From positions 1-64,000 of the forward strand of contig JAJOZX010006147.1 in the NCBI GenBank assembly GCA_023014485.1: 64,000 nucleotides of DNA, written 5' to 3'. Source of the stretch: Bathynomus jamesi (Eukaryota > Arthropoda > Malacostraca > Isopoda > Cirolanidae). Shown here piece after piece: positions 56,810-64,000 of the stretch (position 1 is the first letter of the stretch; each line of letters starts with the position of its first letter). The position numbers were made by a program, and so were the translations under genes. The notes under the pieces were generated by a model. It worked only from the letters and a program-made list of their open reading frames with translations. It searched no databases and had not been told where the DNA came from.

Positions 56810-59277
56810 CACTAGGCAACAAATTTCAACTTTTTTTTTGTTACAGACACGTGAACTACTGATTCCTACTAAAGCGGTTGATGCTGATTTCAGATCTGAT
56901 ATCAAAATTTCTCTATCACGTCCAGATTTTGTGTAACCGAAAACCCCTATTTTTCATTTTTTTCTCACCCGCTTCTATTACGAAAGCCGTCTAAGCTACT
57001 TTCCGTGCCACGTTTTATGTTAAGCATACTTAAATAATTAGTGAACAGGGATGTCTTTCCTCCTTATTCTGGCTTAAGACAGACAGCGGGAATTCCGCTG
57101 GCGGAGTTACCACCCTGCGCCCAACCATCCACCCAAAGCGCGTTAGTATTTTGTTGTTACTACTGAAAGGCAAATTCCTGTTCTTAAGTGAAACTTGGTG
57201 TGTCCTCTTCCTTTGTCGCTTGTAGGATGACGAGCTCTCCTTCTGCAGGAACCAACAATAATCTCCCATCATATTTGGGTTGAAATTACCTTGGTATCTG
57301 TTTTCCATAACTGAGATCTGTTGGTGGAAGCGCTCACCATGCTCGTCACTTACAGCCCCAAGGTTGGCCGGGAAGAAGTCAAGATGAGAATGTAAAAAAT
57401 GAATTTTAAAAGACATTCTGCATCCCATTATTTCATAAGATTTAAGCATGTTTTCTACGAGTTTACGGTGGTTTTCAGCTTTGTGGTTTCCAAGAAAATT
57501 TTTGACAACTTCAACGAAAGATGTCCATTCTCCTAGTTTCATTCTCATTTAGGTTAGATGGAAACGATGAGTCGTGGATGACACTGCGGATCTGTGGTCC
57601 AGTGAAACTCCAGCTTCTAGCTTAGCATCTGTCAATATTCCTTTGAATTTATCCTTTAAATATTGGAAACCACTACCTTGATGATCCACCCTTCACGAAA
57701 TTTTCATAAGGCCAAGTTTAATGTGAAGTGGTGGAAGATGTACTTTCTGAGGGTCAATAAGTGCTGGGTGTTTCACATTGTATTTACCAACAACATGTTC
57801 AGTTCTAGATGGCCAATCATGTTTTTGTAGTGGTTCTTGTCATCTCTGCTGTTCCATAGACACAAAAAGCACATATGCTTTGTGTAGCCCAACTGTAACC
57901 CAAGAAGTAATGATACAACTTTAAGGTCGCCACAAATATTCCATGTGTGGTCCTTATATTTGATGAGTCTTAGCAGCAGTTTCATCGATTCATAAGTCTC
58001 ATTAAGGCCAGTGGCATGTGCTACAGGTATTGAAGGTTTTTCATTGCCGTTGTGCAGTAATACAGCTTTAAGCTAGCTTTACTAGAGTCAATGAACAGTC
58101 TCCATTCTTTTGGATCATAGCGACAGCCAATCCCTTGCATCAGACCACTGATATCGTGGCAGAAACAACGTTTTCTTCCTGTAAGTAAAATGATGAAAAC
58201 TGCAAATGGCGATGGCGGAAATGGGAAACTTTGGTGTTTGGTTGGAGAAGATTAAATTCTTGAAGTCTTGAACCAAGCAACTCTGCCTTTTCTTTTGGTA
58301 ATTCCAAATCGCGCACTAAGTCATTTAACTCCGCTTGACTTAACAAATGTGGGGAAATATTTGCATCTGGAACATATATGCCATCTTTCCCTGTTTCTAT
58401 ATCACTAGCAGAATCTTCAGATGAACTGCTGTCTGTTATCGTTGCTGGTGGAACTGGTGGTGGATTTGTTTCATCATGTGGTACTGGTTTCATTGCTGAT
58501 TCGCAGTTTGGGTACGTGATCTTTGATTTGTTTTTCTTTGTGAAACCAGCAATCTTTGTCAAACAAAAATAACAATCATTGAAGTGATTTTTCGGCTCAC
58601 GCCAAACCATGGGGACTGAGAACGGCATAGCTTTTCTTTTACCATTCATCCAAGCTATTAACATTGCATTGCACTGTGCACAGCAAATATGTGGTGCCCA
58701 GTCCCTCTGTTGGTCTCCTAACTTACAGTCAAAATAACACTTGTAGGCAAGTTTAATCTTTGTTGTTATGTTTCTACGTTGTGGCTTAGGTGTATATTGT
58801 CCACAGACAAAGCAGAAGTTGTCTGGGTGATTTACACAAGCACGTCTATTTGATGCCATTTTTAATTACCATACAATATCTGAAAAAACGTAGAAAGTAA
58901 TTATTACGATGTGCAAAATAAAAAGAAATACACACCGTAGTACAAAACAAATGCTATAAAACACACAAGTCACCACAACCTGTCACTTGCTCATCAGCAG
59001 AGAGCTTCAACAAACGTTCTGCTTGACTGTCACGTAGCGACTGACCGTTGGCAAAAAAAATTGCTTTAACCTTGAAAAGCAAGTTTCATATTACTGGCAT
59101 TAAGCCGATTAAAACCAAAATCTGGACGTGGTAGAAAATTTTACTAAAAGTGATTTGCATTTTACACAAAATCTAGACGTGATAGAAAAAATCTAATTAT
59201 AGATTTGAAATCAGCATACCGAAATTAGCTAGGAGCACCTATTTGGTCTTCTGTAACAAAATCTTTGTTGCCTAGTG
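56810..59277 (-). mobile_element. Element F: CACTA-like transposon with TTA duplication
   Basis: CACTAGGCAACAAA at 56810 and TTTGTTGCCTAGTG ending 59277 are perfect 14-bp inverted repeats, extending imperfectly through TTTTGTTACAGA. TTA flanks both sides (56807-56809 and 59278-59280). Subterminal words (TCACGTCCAGATTTTGTGTA left, and related AAATCTAGACGTGATAGA right) repeat in inverse orientation. Length is 2468 bp with one gene, ORF2. Confidence 0.9.
57060..58859 (-). pseudogene. ORF2 transposase of element F (no introns at the B positions)
   Basis: The start MASNRRACVNHPDNFCFVCG at 58859 leads to zinc-binding-like Cys pairs (FCFVC, ICCAQC, CYFC), a Pro/Ser/Asp linker and LVRDLELPKEKAELLGSRL. 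Then come WRLFIDSSKASLKAVLLHN (Asp codon at 58087-58089), NICGDLKVV (Asp about 57927), MCFLCLW, and DEHGERFHQQI (Glu about 57334). The three acidic residues match those in element B. Frame breaks occur near 58140, 57990 and 57700, so it is decayed. At both places where B has introns, F runs straight through. Confidence 0.75.
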
Positions 59278-59280
59278 TTA

Positions 59281-59770
59281 TATAAGCAGGCGTAAAAAAG
59301 AATTTCAGAGGTTTTCCGACTGGCAATCGAGTTGAGAGATCAGGTTTGGGAAGGACAAAAGACGGGTTATATTTTGAGCAAAGCATCGTTGTTAACTTTT
59401 AATCTCTCCTCATTAATAAACGATAATCGAATCAGGAGACTCATCCCTTGCTTGCATCTGTAATAAATAAACATATATATCTGAATTTCTGCGGAATCCC
59501 CCTCATTAGCTTTAGTCGTTACCGACCTTTTGCGAATTCACTAATCGCCACCAGTTTGCAACGAGTACAAGTTCCCCCATTAATCCGTTCCGCTCCCATT
59601 CAAGCACTGATCCTCTCGACTAGTATGGATTAGATATATATTCCGAGAATTAAAGTGTATGGATATAATCCTTTGTAGCCATTTGGAATTTTTAAATTAT
59701 TATTTTAACTTTTACATTCATTAAGTCTTGTTAATTTTTGAGTTTTAATGAAAAAATGTCAGGAATTAAT
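59281..59770. other. Unassigned sequence
   Basis: No recognised element. Confidence 0.4.
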
Positions 59771-59772
59771 AA

Positions 59773-59782
59773 CGCGCGCGCG

Positions 59783-59846
<64 letters not shown>
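59773..59846. repeat. (CG/CA)n and (TA)n microsatellite
   Basis: GCGCGC then CACACA to about 59817, followed by TA repeats. It borders the 5' end of the RTE element. Confidence 0.95.
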
Positions 59847-59849
<3 letters not shown>

Positions 59850-61452
59850 TGTCCCAAGTCCGGATAAATGGGGAGGGTTGGCGTCAGGAAAGGCATCCGG
59901 CCATAAAAACCCAGCCAAAACCACAATGGTGAGTCTTCAACACGACAATGCGATGACGGCTAGGGCGTACCCCGTAGGCGACGTACAGAGACCTCACCCT
60001 ACCTCTGTGGTGAGGCGAGGGCTACCGCACCAAGAGCAGGTGCGGCTAACGAAGCGAGCTCGGGTGGACCTGAGAATTGCGACGCTGAATGTTGGAAGCA
60101 TGACTGGCAGAGGAAGAGAGATTGTGGAGTTGATGAAGCAGAGGAGAGTTGGGATGTTGTGTGTACAAGAAACACGCTGGAAGGGGAACAAAGCAAGAGA
60201 ACTCAGTGAGGGATATAAATTGTTCTACAGTGGGGCGTCGGTTGAGGGAAGGAATGGTGTGGGTATTGTATTGGCGAAGGAATTGAAGGATAGCATAGTG
60301 GAAGTAAAGCGAAGAGGAGATAGACTGGTGACTTTGAGAATGAATTATGGGGAACATGTACTCAATATAATTAGTGCATACGCGCCCCAAAGTGGATGTC
60401 CGGACGACGTTAAGGAAGCATTCTGGAGGTTATTGGAGGAAGAAATGGGGAGTATTGCCGAGGACGAACGAGTGGTGTTGGGCGGGGATATGAATGGACA
60501 TGTTGGTGATCATAACGATGGAGTGGTCAGAGTGCACGGTGGTCATGGCTATGGAGAGGCAAACGTGGACGGTGAGAGAGTGTTGGATATGGCTGTATCG
60601 TTTGATCTAGCGATTGTAAATACGTTTTTCAGAAAGAGGGAGGAGCATGTTATTACGTACAAGAGTGGAGGCAGAACATCGCAAATTGATTTCATACTGT
60701 ATAGGAGGGCGCAATTGGCCGAGGTGAGGGACTGCAAAGTTATTCCAGGAGACCATGTGACGCCACAACACCGGTTGGTAGTCATGGATGTGATGTTGAA
60801 AAGAGGAAGAAAGACCCGAGGAACAACAGTGGGGAGAATTAGGTGGTACAAACTGAGAGAGGAGGGGAAGAAACGGGAATTTAGAGAGAGAGTGTTGAGT
60901 GAAATTCATGTTGATGAACAGAATGTACAGGATTGGTGGGTATATAATGCGAATGTCATGAGAACGGCAGGTAGAGACATATTGGGGGAAACATCAGGTA
61001 AAGTGTGGGAAGATAAGGAAGGATGGCGGTGGAGTGATGAGATCCAAAGAGCACTACGAAGTAAGAGAGAAACTAAGAAGTTATGGGAAGAATCAAGGAG
61101 TGAAGAGTGTAAGGTGGTATATAAAGAAGCAAAGAAACAGGCAAAGAGAGCAGTGGCGAGAGCAAAGGCGGAGGCATATCGGCAGATGTATGAGGATTTA
61201 GAGGATCGTGAAGGACAAAAGAAGATATACAGATTGGCTAAGAGCAGAAATAGAGCGACAAAAGACTTTACACAGGTAAAACAAATTAAAGGAAGGGAGG
61301 GGGCGGTGCTGCAAAGAGATGAAGAGATAAAGGATAGATGGAAGGAATATTTTGAGGAATTATTAAATAAAGAAAACCCAAGATCTTTCTATGAGGATGG
61401 ATTACCAAATGTAGCTATGACAGAACAAGTGGGGAGGATGGAAATACAATGA
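59845..61452 (+). pseudogene. RTE LINE endonuclease and linker
   Basis: 535 residues. The apurinic-type endonuclease has LNVGSM (Asn 82), CVQETRW (Glu 109), ISAYAPQSG (179), LGGDMNGHVGDH (Asp 215, Asn 217), SQIDFIL (Asp 282) and GDHVTPQHRLVV (His 309), all catalytic residues present. A basic, Lys/Glu-rich linker follows to residue 530. The frame ends at 61452, where about 100 residues of RT expected after VGRMEI are absent. It nicks target DNA to prime reverse transcription in an intact element. Confidence 0.85.
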
Positions 61453-62243
61453 AGATATGGGAGCGAATAGTGGAGAGTAGGTTGAGAGACGAAGCGGAAG
61501 TGTCAGTGGAACAGTTTGGATTTATGCCGGGAAGGAGAACGACAGATGCAGTTTTTGCATTGAAACAGTTGGCAGAGAGGTACAGAGAGGGGCAGAAGGC
61601 GTTGCACATGGTTTTTATTGACTTGGAGAAGGCATATGATAGGATACCACGGCAGGAAGTTTGGAGATGCTTAAGGGAAAAAATGGTACCGGAGAAGTAT
61701 GTTAAACTGATCAAGGGGATGTACTGGGGAGTAACAACTAAGGTGAGGAGTAGCGTGGGTGTGTCAGAGAGCTTTGGGGTGGAAGTTGGTCTGCACCAAG
61801 GATCAGCTTTGAGCCCCTTCCTTTTCAATGTGGTATTCGATGTGTTGACGGACAGGATTAGAGGGGAGGCGCCGTGGTGCATGATGTATGCAGACGATGT
61901 TGTGTTGAGTGGGGAGACGAAAGAGGAGGTGGAGCAGCAGTTGGAAAATTGGAGAGAGGCGTTGGAAAGTAGGGGGATGAGAATTAGCCGAAAGAAGACC
62001 GAATATATGAGATGTGATGTGCAGCAGGACCGAGGAGGGGAAGTGACATTGAGTGGAGAGCGTGTTAAGACGGTGGAGTATTTTAAATACTTGGGGTCAA
62101 CAGTGGATGCAGAGGGGGGAGCAGAGAGAGAGATAAACTGTAGAATACAGTCGGGGTGGAAGAACTGGAGAGACGTATCAGGGGTGCTCTGTGATAAGAT
62201 GGTCCCAGTGAAACTGAAGGGAAAGGTTTCAAAACAGTGGTGA
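61449..62243 (+). pseudogene. RTE LINE reverse transcriptase, palm and thumb
   Basis: MKIWERIVESRLRDE is followed by QFGFMPGRRTTDAVFAL, FIDLEKAYDRIPR (Asp 58), GLHQGSALSPFLFN (114-127), MMYADDVVLSG (YADD 147-150) and TVEYFKYLGSTVDAEG. This is the RTE order. The upstream fingers motifs are deleted, so it cannot be an active RT although its palm is intact. The frame breaks near 62238. Confidence 0.85.
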
Positions 62244-62647
62244 GGCCGGCAATGTTGTATGGAATGGAGACTGTGCCAATGAAGAAGAGCAATGAAAGAA
62301 AAACCGATGTGGCTGAAATGAAGATGTTGAGATGGATGTGTGGAGTGACGAGGAGGGATAGGGTCAGAAATGAGCATATAAGGGGAACAGTGAAGGTGGC
62401 GGAAGCATCTAAGAAGGTGCAGGAGGCCAGGCTGAGGTGGTATGGACACGTCAGGAGAAGAGAGGAGGAGTATGTGGGGCGCAGAGTGCTGGAGATGGAG
62501 TTGCCGGGACGGAGAAGAAAAGGAAGACCGAAGACGAGATGGAGGGACTGTGTGGTGGCGGAAATCAGGGAGAAGGACTTGGAGGAGGACGCGGTATACG
62601 ACAGAGGAGAGTGGAGAAGACGAACCAAAAACAGCGACCCCATGTAA
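62238..62647 (+). pseudogene. RTE LINE C-terminal domain
   Basis: It continues after a frameshift: RPAMLYGMETVPMKK, MKMLRWMCGVTRRDRVRNE, RLRWYGHVRRREEEYVGRR, then RGRPKTRWRD-type basic residues and DRGEWRRR before the stop at 62645. This is the typical RTE C-terminus. Confidence 0.85.
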
Positions 62648-62794
62648 AGATGGGATAATAAGCTGCGGAAGAAGAAGATCAATAAGCAAAATAGACAGAT
62701 AGTAAATAGATAGCAAATAGGCTTCTTTATTGTTTAAATGTTCGAAATATCAGCCAGCAGCGTCAATATCTTCATGGTTGTGCTGCTTACGTTA

Positions 62795-63870
62795 ATGTTT
62801 TAAATGTTCAAAATGTCCGCCACTAGCATCAGTACATTCTTGACAGCGGCGCGCAACAGATCGGCATACTGTTCTGATTGTTCGGAGGGGAATGTTGGCA
62901 CAGGCTATTTCAATTTCGTGTCTCAAGGCCTGTAGTGTCCTTGGTTTTTCAGCATACACAGTGTTCTTCAGAGTGCTCCACAAGTAAAAGTCTGGGGGTG
63001 TTAAGTCAGGAGATCGTGGTGGATACTCCGTACATCCCCTGCGTCCTATCCATCTTCTAGGAAAACAAACATTGAGAAAATTTCTAACGTCATTGTGGTA
63101 ATGTGGTGGCGCGCCATCCTGTTGAAGGTGACACTCTTCTTCCAAAAAAAGAGCTCTGATTCAAGGTACAATGTTGTCTTGCAGCATTGATAAGTAAGCA
63201 TCACCTGTGACAGTGTCCTCAAAGAAAAATGGCCCTATCAGTCCTCTGGAAGACAGACCACACCACACTGATACTCCTGGTTGATTCCGTGCTCGTTCTT
63301 CTGCTACGTTTGGATTTTCGGTGGCCCAGTACACACAGTTGTGTCGATTCATAGTAGCATTAAGTTTAAAAGTGGCTTCATCGGACCAAACAATGAAATC
63401 AGGAAACGATTGTTCTTCATCACACATGTGCAAAAACCACTCACAAAATTCTTTTCGACGATCTGGATCGTCCTCATTCATTGCATGGAGCAGTCTAGGT
63501 ATGTACAGTTTCCCCTTTTCACGTCGCAAAATGCGATGAACGCTGAATTTAGAAACACCAGTCTCACGAGAACATTGCCTTGTAGACTTATTTGGAGAGT
63601 TTGTGAAGGCCTGTAACACGGTCTCAACACTTTCATTGTCAGTTGAAGTGCGATGTCTTCCAGATCGGCCTTTGTTGACGTTTTGCACTGTTCCGTCAGT
63701 CTCAAACTTATCACGTAATCTTGTAATTGTTACCTGTGATGGTGGTAATGTTCCAAACTCATTTCTCTAATGTCTCTGTACCTCAGCCACATTCTCCGTC
63801 TTCCAGTAGTGCTTCAGAATCCACTTACGTTGCTCAAACTATAACTGCAATTTTTCATTTGTTTCTCAAA
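62795..63870 (-). pseudogene. Mariner/IS630-like transposase, one in-frame stop and one frameshift
   Basis: On the minus strand: N-terminal helix-turn-helix words WILKHYWKTENVAEVQRH (63815) and [17 protein letters not shown], then [39 protein letters not shown] (first Asp), [37 protein letters not shown] (second Asp), RWIGRRGCTEYPPRSPDL (third Asp) and a C-terminal GGHFEHLKH. All three catalytic residues are kept. The coding sequence is broken by a single TGA (63161-63163) with the same frame resuming, and by a shift near 63690. It is the least decayed mariner-like copy in the window. Confidence 0.85.
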
Positions 63871-63879
63871 CTATAACTG

Positions 63880-64000
63880 CAATTTTTTCATTTGTTTCGT
63901 TCTCTCTCTCTCATCTTGCGCGGAATATCTCCTATACAGCGTCGTTCTTTACGTTAATTATACTGCGTGTTTGCAGTTAAAATGTATATAATGTTTGCAG
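63880..64000 (-). repeat. Arm of the tRNA-like palindrome family
   Basis: ATCTTGCGCGGAATATCTCC and AGCGTCGTTCTTTACGTTA are the arm sequence found at 8.0 and 9.7-10.6 kb. The window ends inside it. Confidence 0.75.

Larger units (their letters stand above)
59847..62720 (+). mobile_element. RTE-type LINE with internal deletion
   Basis: One continuous element from the leader that encodes PDKWGGLASGKASG, through endonuclease and a partial RT, to a 3' tail of AGATAGTAAATAGATAGCAAATAG-like repeats (62660-62720). The RT fingers region is missing at about 61445. No clear TSD: a TA tract is on the left. Confidence 0.85.

Noticed and set aside
61415..62716. 433-codon minus-strand frame opposite the RTE reverse transcriptase
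   Set aside because: It is antisense to an RT with a clear YADD and family motifs; a purine-rich sense strand creates a long Ser/Leu/Pro-rich shadow frame.

Overview
This 64 kb window is eukaryotic, AT-rich and almost wholly made of mobile DNA. No host protein-coding gene, rRNA or functional tRNA could be supported. An arthropod source is the best guess: there are short AACCT/TTAGG-type arrays (the arthropod telomere word) near 54.0-54.2 kb, and Penelope-like, RTE, mariner/IS630-like and two 'uncharacterised' transposase families of a kind common in arthropod genomes. This is inference from repeat content only; no marker gene fixes the taxon.

Layout. 0-3 kb: tail of a non-LTR retrotransposon, a 550-bp hAT-like MITE, and a folded-back mariner-like element holding a second MITE piece. 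3-11.5 kb: small MITEs, decayed Penelope ends with hammerhead-like cores, a decayed mariner-like transposase, (TA)n tracts, and a cluster of palindromes carrying three 73-nt tRNA-like units. 11.6-21.8 kb: element A, a TAGGGTGGTCC-ended transposon whose ORF1 transposase is split twice, once by a 2.8-kb CACTA-like transposon (element B, encoding ORF2) and once by a 3.9-kb long-inverted-repeat insertion containing Penelope and LINE debris. 23.3 kb: second full MITE copy with a perfect 8-bp TSD. 25.3-29.1 kb: Penelope-like pair, an inverted truncated copy head to head with a nearly full RT + GIY-YIG copy, both with hammerhead ribozyme cores. 29.7-37.8 kb: a non-autonomous LTR retrotransposon (minus strand) with about 1.68-kb LTRs, PBS and PPT, but an internal region made of minisatellites and no gag/pol. 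38-42.7 kb: Tc1/mariner remnants, a MITE and a hammerhead palindrome. 42.76-53.63 kb: element D, a minus-strand relative of A with an 8-bp TSD, containing a jockey-like LINE, which itself contains element C (a divergent ORF1 transposon with about 260-bp TIRs). 52.9-54.4 kb: another tRNA-like palindrome and a small TSD-flanked element with TTAGG-type arrays. 56.8-59.3 kb: element F, a second CACTA-like transposon with ORF2. 59.8-62.7 kb: RTE-type LINE with an internal RT deletion. 62.8-63.9 kb: mariner-like transposase.

The main result is that two coding families that look like anonymous hypothetical genes can be tied to transposon boundaries by reading the window alone. ORF2 (elements B and F) lies between CACTGG/CACTAGG inverted repeats flanked by a 3-bp TAA/TTA duplication, and B has a paralogous empty site inside element D. 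ORF1 (elements A, C and D) has a D...D(FDTT)...CRHH...E(NDxAER) RNase-H-like plan, TAGGGTGG termini and an 8-bp duplication, with a paralogous empty site at 56.5 kb. The nesting gives relative ages: D, then the LINE, then C; and A, then B.
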